Source of the DNA: Ciborinia camelliae
Taxonomy: Eukaryota > Ascomycota > Leotiomycetes > Helotiales > Sclerotiniaceae
DNA: 64,000 bases
Direction of reading: 5' to 3'
Assembly (NCBI GenBank): GCA_025890175.1
Contig: JANPYM010000009.1
Span: 1,860,891-1,924,890 of the forward strand
The translations under genes and the position numbers were made by a program. The notes below the pieces were generated by a model. It ran no database searches and was not told the DNA's origin. It saw nothing but the letters and a program-made list of their open reading frames with translations. Of this stretch, positions 34,250-46,806 are shown piece after piece. Numbering within the stretch: the first letter of the stretch is position 1; the number at the start of each line of letters is the position of its first letter.

Positions 34250-36354
34250 TCACCGCTTCACAGGATCTTGAGGTAGAAAGTTTCCAACGATTAAAGAAGG
34301 GCTGTTTGGAAAAATTGTTAGTTGCTGCCCTGAAAACTGCTCTTCATCCAATACGTGTTTCTATCCTGCCCTCCTCTCAGTCTCCTCAATCTTCCCCATC
34401 AAAACCCCTCCTTTAAAAAGAAAAAAGAAGAAGAAACTCACATCTTATGATCATCCCTCCGGACATTAAACGAAAAACAACATTTGATCGTCGGATCCTT
34501 ACTCTTATCATCCGGATTCTTCAATGAACAACTCGTCAAAAGTGCTTTCTGAGACAAATCAAAAGCTATCGCTCCAAATTTCTCCCAATAATTAACTAGC
34601 GATTCTTCCGTAAGGATTTCGTGGAGCGCTATTTTCCCCTGTTCGTAGAAATTTTCAGCCGTTAGAAGAGTTCGGAAGATGGAAAAAGCCACAATTGCAG
34701 CAGCATCCTCCGGATTTGTCTTTGCCAAGAGCTTTTCAGTGCAAGTGTGAGCGAAAATGAAATCTCGAAAACTTACATCCCGCAATTTCTCAATAGGAAC
34801 ATGTATCAACTCAGCCATTTCCTTATTTCCCCTGAATATCTCACCCGTTCTTCTCCAACAACAAGCTGGAATCGCCATACTTGCAAAAACCCGATCATAT
34901 TCCATCAAACTCCTTTCAAACCACATCTCCACGTAGATGAGTTCGATATCCGTCAACGCCTGCACCTTTTCCCTAAACTTTGGTCTGAAGCGATCCAACT
35001 GCCGGAGTATTTTTTGCTTCGAGGTCAGTTGCATATGACCATCCATGTAAGCCGAGAGTCTCGCATATCCCTTTACATAATTGAAAGGCTTCAGCATTCC
35101 GGCGTCGTACTTTGCCCTTAACAATAGTTGCATTCTGACTTCGGGGACATCATTACCAGTGGGATCGGCTGCTTGAAGGTAGTACTCGCGGGCTTTATCG
35201 ACAGGTATAACGCTCCCTGGTCTGGAAATCGAGTTTCCCGGTGGATTCAGACCTGCTGGTGGACCACTACCTGAAGCCTGTTGCGCTCCTGATGTGAGCG
35301 TGTTGGAATTGCCTCCTGATAACATTGAACCAGCTTGATCAGTATAAAAATTCGAAGTATCTTCTGTACCTAGAGCTCCGTCGTCTAGAAGACTATTATT
35401 GAGGAAATCGTTCAAAAGATTGTACTCGTTGGTGACTTCCGGTGCGTTGAACATGTACGATGGATGGTAGTTATGCATATCTTGAAATTGGTTTTGCGAC
35501 CCAAGCCAGTCATTTGGATACCCAAGAACTATAACGAAAAAGGATTAATAAGTGCCCAATATTTCAGAGTAATCTCGGAGACATAAGAAGAAAACTAGGA
35601 GAATATAAAGCATCATACATTGATTGTTGCTGCTACTATTCAGAGCATTCGCTTGTATTCCAGAAACCGATGTAGGCTGAACCAGCTGAAGAGGGACACC
35701 GCGGGATATTGCTGGTGCTCCAAGACTCAGTTTGTTTTCTTGAACTTGATCTTGACCTTGTTGTTGTTGCTGTTGTTCCGCGGTAACAAACGAGTTATTT
35801 AGACTATTGTCTAGAGGATTTTGGAGCTTAAGATCTGGCGGTGTCCCTCCCAACTCTTCCGCTGTTCCTGCTGTAGCGTTGTTGTTATGGTGATGCTGCT
35901 GACTCTTCACTCCTGCTTTCTTCGTGGTCGACTCCGGTTCGCGGGGCTCATCATGACAAAGATGCCCAATTCCACGCTTTGTACACCTCGCGCAAGGTCG
36001 TACTAAATCGCATGTCATGTGCTGCTCAGGGACAATACCAAATTAGCTGTTGGCCACTGGCATTTCAACGTCACGCATAACGGTATGCAAACACCCGTCC
36101 AACCCCCTTGTAGGATGACCCAATCGAGTACTCACAGATCGCCGACAGTATACACAAGCTGCAGAAAACGTTCCACAATTAGCCAATGTTTCAGATCATG
36201 TAATTCAAACTTGGAAGTCGTTGGTTCCCTTGGGAAACTTTTGCATACCATGATTTACTTTACGCCTCTTCTTCGGGCTCTTGTTTGCGCCAAAAGGTGC
36301 AGATGGTGCTGGTGGCTTTGCATCCTGCCCATTGTTGGTTCCATTTTGTTCCAT
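34250..36354 (-). CDS. Zn2Cys6-PAS transcription factor, AcuK/AcuM/Ert1 (gluconeogenesis) type
   Basis: Five exons on the minus strand, ATG at 36354 and TGA at 34250, about 555 aa. Splicing restores KRRKVNHACVYCRRSHMTCD and the remaining cluster, giving CX2CX6CX5CX2CX8C. This is the binuclear zinc cluster form seen in the AcuK/AcuM/Ert1/Rds2/Gsm1 group, ending GHLCHDEPREP. Next come a His/Asn and Gln-rich linker (HHHNNN, QQQQQQQ) and a conserved middle region. A PAS-like segment contains CCWRRTGEIFRGNKEMAEL, and the last exon (34250-34301) ends with IPSLIVGNFLP, the usual family C-terminus. Homologues activate gluconeogenic and alternative-carbon genes from the nucleus. The subgroup (AcuM versus AcuK) is not settled. 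Confidence 0.88.
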
Positions 36355-36911
36355 GGCATCAGAGCCTAAGTTTCATAGGGTTCCATTGGATTGCGACGTT
36401 GCGCTGGTCGTTGTTGAGGGATGGGAGAGTCTTTTGAATTCGTTTTGATAAATTTGCGAATTAGGAGGATCTTTCAGCTTGGTCAGCTCAATTCACTATT
36501 GATCACACGAAAATGAAAATTTACCTTGTATTTATTGATTACTAAAGTAATCGAGTACGCCTTCAAATTGTTGAATCGATTGGTGTTGCAAGATTTTGGT
36601 TATTGGGGTTATTGAATTGACGTGTAGAACGCGGGGCGACGGCAGCTACTGCAAATTTCATCGTGAAGCGAGGTTGATCAAGGGTGTTCTAGGTCTAGTA
36701 GATACTTTGGTACAAAGAACAATGAATTGTCGATCATTATTAATACATACATCAATGAAGAAGGAGCAAATTTTGGGTATCTAATACAATAATCATAGCC
36801 ATACAACACAGAATAATTACTGTGGAATGTCCTTTCCCAACTTAAACATGTAATCCCACTTTCCTTGCACCAAAATCCTTATGTCTCTCATCAATAAACG
36901 TCCGGAAGTTT
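36355..36911. other. Intergenic region / promoter of Zn2Cys6 gene
   Basis: Probable promoter of the minus-strand regulator plus the 3' end of the CENP-Q gene. A 62-codon frame at 36596-36784 is unsupported. Confidence 0.6.
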
Positions 36912-38698
36912 TTAACCCAGAACCACATCATTATATTGTTCAAGATCTAGATGACCGAAAAGGGCAGCTTGTACAGAAGCTTTACTCTTAGCCATAGCTT
37001 CAGAAATTCCCTCAACCTGTTGTAAATTGCCCTTAATACTGTCCACGTGACCATTAATACTTTTGACAATGCCCTCAAGATCCTGGTATTTCGAGGTCTG
37101 GAGAAGATATTAGTTGTGCAAGCAGCCTGGGAATCATAGAAACTTACGTTGAGAGTTAGCGTAGAAGTGACTGCGTCCTCATCAATACCAATACTATCAT
37201 TCAATCCCTTCCGAGTGCTATCAACCTCGAATTGAAGCAATGGATGAGCCTTGCGAGCAGCTTGTCTTCTACTTGTCGCCTCATCCTTTGCGTTTGCCTC
37301 CAATTCTGCAAGATATCTCTCCTCGTTCTCAAGCAATATTTCCTCTTTCCTCAGTTCGGCCTCCAAAAGATCATTTGAATGCAAAACAGGTGTAAGTTGA
37401 GCTTCCAAAGCTCGATTGTAATCCAGTATCTTCTCAAGATCAAAATCATCCTCTCGATTAGTTCTTGTGCCTTTAGGAAATGGCATACCCTTTCGAACCC
37501 TGCTCAAAAGTCGACGGCTTATCATTTGTATAGCTGTAGTGGCCTGGGTCTTCTTCCGTTCATCGTGGATTTGTAGGACAACTGGTCTCTGCACATCAAT
37601 CAATAGCTCTGAAAGCTTATTCAAACACCCTGATGGTAACGGCTCCCATTTCGTATTGATAGTCTCATGAGATACACGACGAGTAACAGCTGCTAGATGT
37701 CGATATGAAAGCGGCTCTGGCTTTTCTGTCTCGGTCCGATTATCTTGTGAATCATCCACACGGCGACGTTTAGATTGTTGATGTGGTTGCCCATCTTCGG
37801 GATTCGAATCTTTCCGCTTCCTTGTGGATTCGGACCTATCTAGCGGTTCAGATTGTTTAACTTTGGGTTGTTCTTCGATAGTCTGTGGTACATCTGAAAT
37901 TCTGACACGCTTCTTCGGCTTCGATGAAAGCTTCTCGGATGGTTCTTCGATGTTCTGGGAAGCCTTCTTCATTGTACGACCTGGTGCCGAAGAATCGGGC
38001 TCTGTCTGTTTGCGCTTTTGTGATCGCGAAGACTCGCCTTTTTCCGGCTCAAGGTTGTTTCCATTGTTTTTTTTCTTCTGGCTGTTTGTATTGCCTGCAT
38101 TCTCCAATGCAGGTTTCCCACGTCTTCTTCCCTCAACCTTAGCATCCTGTGATTTCGCTTCGCCCTTCGTTCGACTTCCATCTACCGCCGCGTTTTTTGA
38201 TTGTCCCTTTTTCCCTTCATGATTAACAACCCCCACAGCAGGTCTACCCCTCTTCTTCGGCGCCAAAGAACTAACAGCCGTCACAGTCTCAATAATATCC
38301 CCATCACTACTCTTATTCAACATTCCTCTCTTGTCATTTATATTTCTCCTTCCTCTGCTCCTCTCAGCTCCGTGTCGACTTTGTTGTTTCTCCAAACCCT
38401 CATCTACAGCCTCCGCCTCAATAATCCCCTCCTCATCATTCCTCTTGTTTTGTTGCGTAATCGTAGAGCCCGAAGATAAAGAAGGTCGTCCCTTCCTCTT
38501 TTCCTTATCCTTCGGTGTGCCCATACCAGCTGGAACCCAAGGCTTCGCCTTCCTCTTCGTATTTGTATTCGGACTCCGACTTTGCGACCGAGCCCCAATC
38601 TGACTCCTGCCTTCCACCTCCCCATTCCCATCCTCATTATCCTGCACCTCCCACCAATTCGACGGTCGCGATCTGCTGCGCTTTCCTTCCTCTGCCAT
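36912..38698 (-). CDS. Inner kinetochore protein CENP-Q (Fta7)
   Basis: CENP-Q is a subunit of the constitutive centromere-associated network (COMA/Sim4 complex). Two exons (38698-37148 and 37097-36912; intron of 50 nt, GTAAGT...CCAG) give 578 aa. The C-terminal half carries the CENP-Q domain (PF13094): YRHLAAVTRRVSHETINTKWEPLP, VQRPVVLQIHDERKKTQATT, FDLEKILDYNRALEAQLTPVL, then a coiled coil. The second exon ends HLDLEQYNDVVLG. The N-terminal half is basic and disordered, with two AT-hook-like motifs (RKGRPSLS near residue 68, KKRGRPAVG near 148), suggesting direct contact with AT-rich DNA. Lies tandem to Rrp12. Confidence 0.88.
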
Positions 38699-39436
38699 AA
38701 TGATCGTTTTGTTATTGTATTATTGTCGTGGTTGTCGCATGGAACCTTTAATTGATGTTCCCTCCCTCAAGTTCAGATTTCCCCACAGCTCTGTCTCTGC
38801 CAACCAATCACTTCGCTTCCTCAAGAACATCAAAAGTTTTGTTGCACGTCTAAGGCGCAATTCAACTTTGGGGCTTTTGGCAAAAGTATAAATTTTATTG
38901 CAGATATCGAAAGAGGGAAGTTGTGCGATATCGAAAAAAACTGTCCCGGGGATTTTCTAAGAGAATTGCGTTGTCCTGGGCTTGGGGCGTTTTCAATTGA
39001 ACACAGGCAAAATCGCGCTGGATCGCGAAAACGCGTACATAATGCGCACGGACCAAATTTTGAACCTCGGCATCTTTTGGAGAAATTTTTGACCTTGTTG
39101 GACGCGCCGACGTGTGTGTGAAGTGAATTTGATCGATAATTCACTCATTTCTTTAAGTCAAGAGAACTGTACAGAATAGGACGGAATGGCATGGGGTAAT
39201 ATCGGTCTCGATAAATTTGAACAAGTCCTCTACTTCAGATTACATACCCTCTGACCCTCTCTCACCGAGAATATATCAAACGAGAGACAATACATTGAAG
39301 GCAATTTTTGTGATTGGACAGAACAAGTATTTAGAAGCCATTTTGATTCATTTCATATCCATAACTCCATACACATGCTATTTTATTCATTCATTACCCA
39401 CCATCATCTTTTCCACCAAATCAGATCAAATCACCA
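38699..39436. other. Intergenic region / CENP-Q promoter
   Basis: Promoter side of the minus-strand CENP-Q gene, followed by the 3' flank of Rrp12. No other gene seen. Confidence 0.65.
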
Positions 39437-42400
39437 CTATCTTCTCCCATGGCCATTGCCCCTCCCTCTTCCCCTCGGACTCTTCGTGACCCTTCCACCG
39501 CCACTGCCACTGCCTCCACCGTGTCTCTTCTCCTCGCCCAGTCCTCTTCTCCCACTATTGAACCCCCCTCTTCCACCACCCCTTCCACCACCTCTACCTC
39601 TATCCCCACCCCTCCCTCTTCCTCTGCTATCTCTGTCCCCACCAATACTCTTCTTGACAGTCTTAACCTCCTCCTCATCAACATCCATCTCATCATCCTC
39701 ATCCTGGCCCTTTCTATTACTAAACTTAAGTCTTCCACCCCTGCCCTTCTTTGGCGCATCTCGTCCCTTCAACGCATGCACATAAGCACCGACACCGCCA
39801 TCTTCTTCCGCTGGTGTATCAATAACCATTTGATCATCATCACTATCATTGCCTCCTAGCAACAATTTACCATCTAGATCAAACTTTGCTTTGGTTCTCG
39901 TGATGGTTCTTGCTTTTGCGGGTTTGGTGGATGAGATGTTGCCTAGTGCTTTGCGATCAAGCAAATCAAGCGGTTCATCATCGTCTTCCACGATATATGT
40001 ATTCCCACCCGCAGCCTTCTTGCCACCCTTCTTTCTTGATTTGCCAAGGACTTCATCATCTGATACATCAGAACCAGAAGATTCGGAATCACTTCCGTGA
40101 AGAGCCTCGTCATATTCATTTTCGAATCTGTTTCTCCTCTTTCCACCAGTTTCTTCCTCATCACTATCCTCTCCTGCTTCCTTGGCGGCATCCTTGTTTC
40201 TCTTTCTTCTCTCGCGAGTCTTGCGGATATTGGTAATAAGCTTTTTATCTTCTTCGGGGCAATGTTTATTGACAATTTCAACACCGAAACGACGAATCAT
40301 GCGCTCGAGAATGTGCTTAACCTTTGCCTTGAAATGAGCTTTATGCTCATGACTCCAGACCATAAGATTAGGAATGAGACTTTCGAGACGGGGAAGAACA
40401 AGAGAAGAAGGTAAAGAAATCACGCAAACTTTAACGAAGCCGAGGACACTGCGAACGATTTCGCGGTTGTTGGATGTGAGGAAGAGATCCATAGTTTGAA
40501 CAAGATCGCTTACTGTTTCGGCTGATAGGGATTCACGGAAATTGTAGAGGATACGGGTGAGAGCTGTGATCGATGCGGATACCATGTGTGGTGTGCTACC
40601 GGCGAGACCGGCACTGACCATGGTGAAATATTCTTCGAGGGTTGCGGTCACAGATGGTGCATCATCTGGCATGTGGGATACCTTGCTGTTGTCGATCATG
40701 GCGCCGGATGACGAAGCAATCTTCTCTCCCATTAAGATGAGAAGATCAAATGCTGTGGTTCTAGCACGTTCATTCGTTTCCTTGCATGAAATTACAACCT
40801 CGGAAAGGATTGCTGGGATGAAATGAAGGGAGTCGGCAGGAAGGAAAGGAATGAGAACGGAGATCGCAGACAGTCGGTCACGTTTTGCTGGTGTAGATAC
40901 TTTCTCGGCACTGTTCAAAAGAAGCTCTTGGAGTTCAGTGCTACGGTCTTGTAATGCCGCCTTGCCAGTTTCCGACTCAGCGAGTCGAGGAATAAGCTTG
41001 TAAGCCTTCTTTTGAAGTTGGGGGTCGTCATCTTTGACAATGATGAGAGCTGCCATATTGAAAAGAGTGCTGAAACTATCTCTTGGCAAGTAAATGGAGA
41101 TTGTAATGACCAGGTCCATGAGACTGTGACTCGTGGGTGGCATCTTGTTAGCAGCGTTTTGTTGCCTTTGCTTCTGCTTCTCTGCTTGGGTTTGAGCACC
41201 AGCTTCGGCGAGCGATGCTCCTAATGCTTGACTGACTCGTTCGAATGTCTCCATAAGCTCTTGAGCAGGGGTAATGCTGAGGAATGCGTTGATACACTGT
41301 AAAATGTAGCCTCTGAATTGTGGGAGTGTTTCATTGTAGACGTTGAACAACACAGCAAGCATATTGCTAGAGAAACTAGCCAAATGCTCAATGTTCTTCT
41401 GCGCAGCGGCTTTTGTGACACGACTCTGAAGGAGTAAATCTTCGTCTCCTTCAATGGCGATGATTGCCTGGTTAGACTCCACTAAAGTTTGTAGACCTCT
41501 GCAAACATCTGAGCGTAGATCTACTTGCCCGTACAGAATGTCTACAAGTATTTCTGCAAACTTCACATCAAAAGCTTCCGTGAGATCCAATGGGAGATCA
41601 CAATAACCGGGAAGGATCGCCCAGATTTGCTTCACAATAGTCTCGAAGATCTTAATATCCATCGTCTTTTCGGCAGCTCCATGATCGCGGACTCGTTGGA
41701 GCATTGCTACGCTCAATGGCACATGTTCAGTTCGGAAATGTTGGAGGTTCGTATTGCTAACATAGTCGCGTAGGATGGGCAACATCCAAGCTCGTCCAGG
41801 GAGCCCGGCCTTTGGCTTAGCAAGGTTGAGGGGTAAGATGCTTAGAACTCTTTCTGGTCCCATAGCTCTGATAGCTTTTCCAAGGATTTCATCTGCTTCC
41901 TTCTTGCCAGCGAAAGACTCGCTACCACGGAGCTCGCCAATTGTTCGAACGACTTCAGACAAAATTGGGTCCGCTCTCCACCTCAAAGCGTCAAACATGG
42001 CGCCCATAATATTGAAAGTTTCCATCCAAGCAGCTTGATATTTGACACTCAAGAGATCAACTGCGCACTTTGCCAACTTCTCGAGGATCTTCTCATCAAA
42101 TACAGAAGGCTCTACAATTACCGATTCTGGAACACAATTTGCCATTAAAGAAATAAGAGATTCGGAGGAAGATACTCGAATGTTGTGCGATGAAGATGAC
42201 ATGAATCCAGAGATCATTGTGAAAAGTTCAGGTAGTTTTGCGAAAGTCTCCTCGGGCTCGAGTTGCGCAGAAACATCATAACCCCGTGATAACACAGCAA
42301 TCCAAGGTGGGAGGAGTTGTGAATCGTTCTGAGAAGGTCTCAATTCAGAGATAACTTCTAAAAGTCGTGGTAACTTCGATGTCGCAGTTTCGTTTGCCAT

Positions 42401-43297
42401 ACCCTCAAATATCATCTCGAATACTTCAAATGATGTCATGGCCAAATATTCATTGCTCGATTTCGAAATGTTCAATAAGACCTCGCACAATGCCTCAATC
42501 TTCTTACTTGGCCATCCTCCAGATGCTCCTGCAACAGTTTTGACTAATTGCAATGCGTGAATTAAAGCCGGCTCATGTTCTGCTGCTGCGCTGGCTTTTC
42601 TCTGTTTCCTAGCTTGATGCGATTGAACTGCAAGATCACTTAAACTTCTCAAAGCAGTTTCCGCACACATATCCGCCGCAGGATGATCGAGAGATGGACT
42701 TGGTGGAGGATTCTTCAAAACATTCGTAAGTGCTTCTTGCGCACGCTTTCTAATCTTAGGTCTGTGGTCCACGGCCAAATTCAATAATCCAGCAATCGCC
42801 CTTCTTGGTCCGATTTCTGTTACTGAAAGTTCCCATGCTGCGGAATCTTGTGCGACTAATAATGATTCGAGACATCCTATCGAGGGTCTGAGGAGAGGAG
42901 CATCTGCTTCTGGTAATATGAGGGCGGGGGCGAGATTTGTGAGGATTTGTGAGAATTTCGAGCGGAGAAGTGGTTGAGGGGCAAAGGGTGTAATAATGTC
43001 GAGTAAATATACAACCGAAGTTGTTAAATCTTTATTAACTTCTCCATTTTGAGGTATCGATTGCCTTAAAAGGGCCAATAATGCCGCAAAATATCCAGTT
43101 GGAGAGGCTTCTGTTTTCTGATCTTTAAGTGTATCCTCAACGGCAGACAGTACAATTGCAGTCTACATGGTGATATCAGTAAACTTTACAGCGAAAGTAC
43201 AGAGAGTATTTCATAATTGAAGACTTGCTCAACCTACCTGATGTTGATTTTGAAGCTTCGGCGAGCGTATCTTGTCGAGCTTCTCTTGTAAAGACAT
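39437..43297 (-). CDS. RRP12: Ribosomal RNA-processing protein Rrp12
   Basis: Rrp12 is a HEAT-repeat protein required for maturation and nuclear export of pre-40S and pre-60S subunits. Two exons: 43297-43238 (MSLQEKLDKIRSPKLQNQHQ) and 43162-39437, separated by a 75-nt intron (GTAGGT...GTAG), for 1,261 aa. Yeast Rrp12 is about 1,230 aa. The NUC173 domain sits in the N-terminal third (for example LRSLSDLAVQSHQARKQRK). HEAT repeats fill the middle (AISVLIPFLPADSLHFIPAIL). The tail has acidic patches (EDSDEEETGG, SDSESSGSDVSDDE) and a C-terminal RGG-rich stretch (RGRGRGGDRGRGGGRGG) likely to bind RNA. Divergent from the downstream plus-strand gene at 43909. The family call is very secure. Confidence 0.94.
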
Positions 43298-43908
43298 TGT
43301 AAAAGACTTCTTAATTCGCTCTTTGCGCCTTTAACTTCAACAAGTTTTCAAAAATGCTTCAGATAAAAAAAAAGTTTCTGATAATCGATAGCGATCAGAC
43401 CATAAGTGTAAGGGTTTCCGTAGCTAGCGAGTGGAACCTCCACTTCTAGTCCCAATACTGAAGGAGATTTAGTACCGCAAGCAGGGTTTCCTCATCCCCC
43501 TCGACTACTCTCGAGTCTCGTGCTGTGGAGCTTCTTTCAAGTGAAGTCCAGAGGTAGGTACCTAGTATCCATTAATATTTCTATCAATCCAATCTGGCCT
43601 CATCCAACCACAAATTTGTGCTTTATTCTTCATCTAAACAATACAATCTTGATCATTATATATTCACCATTTCATAATTCATATCATATCTCGTGAGATT
43701 GATCATCAGCTTATTCGACAAAGTGCCATCGCGGCGCATTCATTTCAATTTGTTATTACCAATTAGAGCAGATCTTCAGCCTAATCGCAGAAGCTTCCTC
43801 ATCAGAAACCTGCTTAAAGTCTCTACATTCTACATCTCGGATAAAATTTCCAATCTTTAATCTTCCATTAATACATACAAACATCCTGAATATTCCACCA
43901 ACTTCAAA
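43298..43908. promoter_or_regulatory. Divergent promoter region (Rrp12 / ER membrane protein)
   Basis: A 611-bp stretch between divergent start codons at 43297 (minus) and 43909 (plus). The half nearest 43909 is pyrimidine- and CA-rich, as in fungal leaders. I cannot name specific binding sites. Confidence 0.5.
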
Positions 43909-44775
43909 ATGCGTATCTCAACCGTATCTCTCCTCGCTCTCCCCCTCCTCGCCGCAGCCCAAGAATCCCCCCTCGACCAAGCCAAAGCTCAAGCCCAATA
44001 CTGGTTTAGCAAATTACAATCCTACATCCCCTCCACCCCCACCTCCGAATCCCCCCTCGAAGCCGCCGCCCAAAAAGTAGCAGAAGCAAAGATCCACCAG
44101 CTAACCCTCGACACTTGGCAAGAGACGATTCGCGGAAGCGTCACCCCGGAGTCCTCGCTGCCTCAAGAATGGTGGGTGCTAGCCACAGGTGGAAATAAAA
44201 CCTGTTTTGGGCTCTGCGGAAACGTCGAAAAGGGATTCAATGAATCCGCCGCCATCTTTGCCGCGGATCCAACGGCGCCGCACATGGCTATTTTGAATTG
44301 CGACGAGCAACCTGTTCTATGTAATTCGTGGGGTGCAGGTCCACCACATTTGTGGACTATGGAGGTTGGGGCTCCGGGCACACCAGTTCCTATTATTACG
44401 GTTCCGTTGAACACTACTTCTACGACTGTGACTACGTACACGGATTTGCGGGCGACGAAATCGTACAAGAAGAAGGCACCTTATGAGGGTTGGTTCCACC
44501 CTTTTGATGGACAGCTTGCGCAGTATGGTGCGGCCGTCCCAGTTGGATATGTACTTTGGTTCTTTGCCGTTGTTCCTAGCTGGATGTTCATGATTGGTAT
44601 TTCATTCTTGAGCAGAACCATCATGTAAGTTGACCCGCATCACAACTAAATACCTACTTTGAGTAATCTTGCTAACAGCAAATGTAGGAGCAAGCGAACA
44701 CTCGGTCCACAAGGGCCCGCAGCAGCTGCTGCTCGTCCACGCGCTGCTCCAGCCGGAGATGCAGTTGCCATGTAA
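43909..44775 (+). CDS. Predicted ER membrane protein with thioredoxin-like lumenal domain
   Basis: Two exons (43909-44624, 44688-44775), 267 aa. It has a clear signal peptide (MRISTVSLLALPLLAAAQE) and a lumenal domain with WWVLATGGNKTCFGLCGNVEKGF and APHMAILNCDEQPVLCNSWG. Its length and its CxxxC-type cysteines resemble a thioredoxin fold without the classic active site. A membrane segment near residues 208-235 (AAVPVGYVLWFFAVVPSWMFM) precedes a short Ala/Pro-rich tail (GPQGPAAAAARPRAAPAGDA). N-glycosylation sequons (NKT, NES, NTT) support lumenal exposure. Widely conserved in filamentous fungi as an uncharacterised protein; some homologues are labelled peptidyl-tRNA hydrolase, which I see no support for. 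Confidence 0.75.
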
Positions 44776-45300
44776 GAAGTTTATGCGGAAATACGCGTTT
44801 GTAGAGACTGCGGAGAAGGATGTGAATCCCAAATACCATGCTTGTTTTCGAAGCAAAGATGGGCGAAATGCAATTTACGTAGCTTAACTGAACAATGTAA
44901 TGAATGGAAAAATGGGTATCATAATTATCATCACCTTGCGCCTTACTTATTCCTTGACATCTCATTCCGTGCCGCGTCTTCTGTGTCTGTGAACTATCGT
45001 CGTCGACGTGCGTTTCCTCCACCATCTTCCCCAAAGGAGGATCCGATCTACTGCATAGAACGTAGGCTTTGGGCTTCCCTTGGGAAGTGCATGTCTTGCA
45101 CTACTCACGCGATAGACGGCTAGCAGCTTCCCTTTCCGCCAAGTGTCTTGGGGTATGTATAGCCGCGGACCTCCAAGCCGTAGACCATTCCCTCTCCACA
45201 ACTTTTGGTACCGATTGATATTGATCCATCGATCGACTTCTCCCACCCCTCTCTCTCTTTGTGATTCCCCGCAAGTACTTTATGCCTCACAGCGCATACA
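44776..45300. other. Intergenic region between convergent genes
   Basis: Holds the 3' flanks of the ER membrane protein (plus) and Cnl2 (minus). No other gene seen. Confidence 0.65.
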
Positions 45301-45929
45301 TCACTTCCCCCCAGCAGCACCCTCAACCCTCTCTAGCCCCTCCAGCACCTGTGCCCTCAACCCCCCATTCGCCAATCTCCCATACCTTAAATCACTTAGC
45401 CCCCCGACCGTATTCTGCATTTCCTTGACCAGCTCCTCGGCTTCGGCGTCTAAGCGTTGGATCTCATCTTCTAGATCTTCGACCGCGGAGGAGAGGGCGG
45501 GGAGAATGGAGTGGAGGGAATGAGGGTGGGAGGTTGGGAGATTGGAGAGGGGTGCGTTGTGGAGCTGTGGATTGGAGTTAGTGGAAGCTGGGTTTGGAGA
45601 GTCGAGGGGAACGTGGAAAGGGAGACACTCACGGCGCGTTCAATATCCACCTCGTCATCCTGCGCAACTTTTTCATCCGCCCTTCGACCCCGTATCACAG
45701 CTCTCTCCAGTGCCTTTCCGCGCCGTACCTCCCGTTCTATTTCCGCAGTAACGGTGTCGACTAGTTGGGCGCGCTGATGTTGGAGATCGCGGTAGAGAGT
45801 GCGGATTGCAGGAGAAGATTGTTGGGAGCGGGGAAAGAGGTTGGTGAAGGATTGGAGGGAGATGATTGTAGGAAGGGGTGCGGGAGGAAGAAGGAAGTTG
45901 GCGAGGATTGTGTGTTCGGTTGGTGGCAT
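45301..45929 (-). CDS. Kinetochore protein Cnl2/Nkp2
   Basis: Cnl2/Nkp2 is a small inner-kinetochore subunit that associates with the COMA/Sim4 complex. Two exons (45929-45633, 45564-45301; 68-nt intron GTGAGT...CACAG, phase 0), 186 aa. The N-terminal TILANFLLPPAPLPTIISLQSF and the following LYRDLQHQRAQLVDTVTAEIEREVRRG match the Cnl2/NKP2 family (PF09447). The C-terminal exon contributes EDLEDEIQRLDAEAEELVKEM coiled coil and VGGLSDLRYGRLANG, the most conserved end of the family. A second subunit of the same network (CENP-Q) lies 6.6 kb away. Confidence 0.88.
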
Positions 45930-46806
45930 GGTGGGCGATTAATGTGAGGGGCTCTGGGTAATGATTTATTGAAGGCCTAGGTTTTTTGTTCCTGCTGGCA
46001 GGTTATAGAAAAAGTCGTTTGGAGTTTGGCGGAATTCAATTGAACTTTGTCAGATCAGACTTCCCGGATGGTTTTCTTTTGTGATGGGCAGAGAGTTTCC
46101 TTAATAGCTTCTCATCCGGAATAGATTAGGGGTGAATTGAGGGGGGTAGATGTGTTCGGGGGAGATTTTGTAAGAAGTTGTATTGTTGAGGTGAGTTGAG
46201 TTGAAGCTTGATCCAGATATTGAACCTCGTAGTCTTCAACCCTTGACAAACCCGCCCAGAACAATGGAATTATTAGTTTCTTACCGATAGATAGATTTGG
46301 GAGGGGTTGAAGATTGAAGGTTGGACGTGGAAGATAAGGGAAACTTGATCAAGGGAGAACCATGTAAATTTTGAATAGAAAAATGGTGAAAAATAATGCT
46401 AATTGGACAGGAAATAAAAGAAAAATGAAGTTATACCCAAATGCTACCAATATAGATCGCCTACCTACCTCCCTTGGTATATCCAGTCAAAAGTTTACGG
46501 TAACAAAGGAATATGGATTACCTGGGGTACATAAAAGTAAAACACATGTGACACGTACCTTGTCTAAGACGCGCTGACTGTTTGCTTCGGTTGTCTTTCT
46601 TAGAACTATCTTCAAATTTCAACCATCTCCCTTTCTTCATCAACAACTTCATTTGCACGCGACAGATCATCTAATTCTCAATAACTCAACCACTTTTGTA
46701 GTATCAACTTCCACTTTTTGCCACCAATATATTCATTAGCATCACAACCCAAATACTTCCTTCTATACTTTCGTATAAAAAAATCCCTTTTTTTTTATCG
46801 GAAATT
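45930..46806. promoter_or_regulatory. Divergent promoter region (Cnl2 / Eaf3)
   Basis: 877 bp between the divergent starts of Cnl2 (minus) and Eaf3 (plus). The last 200 bases before 46807 are CT/CA-rich and leader-like. A 68-codon frame at 46371-46577 is unsupported. Confidence 0.5.

Noticed and set aside
39375..39859. Pro/Leu-rich and Ser/Thr-rich plus-strand frames of about 136 codons
   Set aside because: They are antisense shadows of the RGG- and acidic-rich tail of Rrp12.
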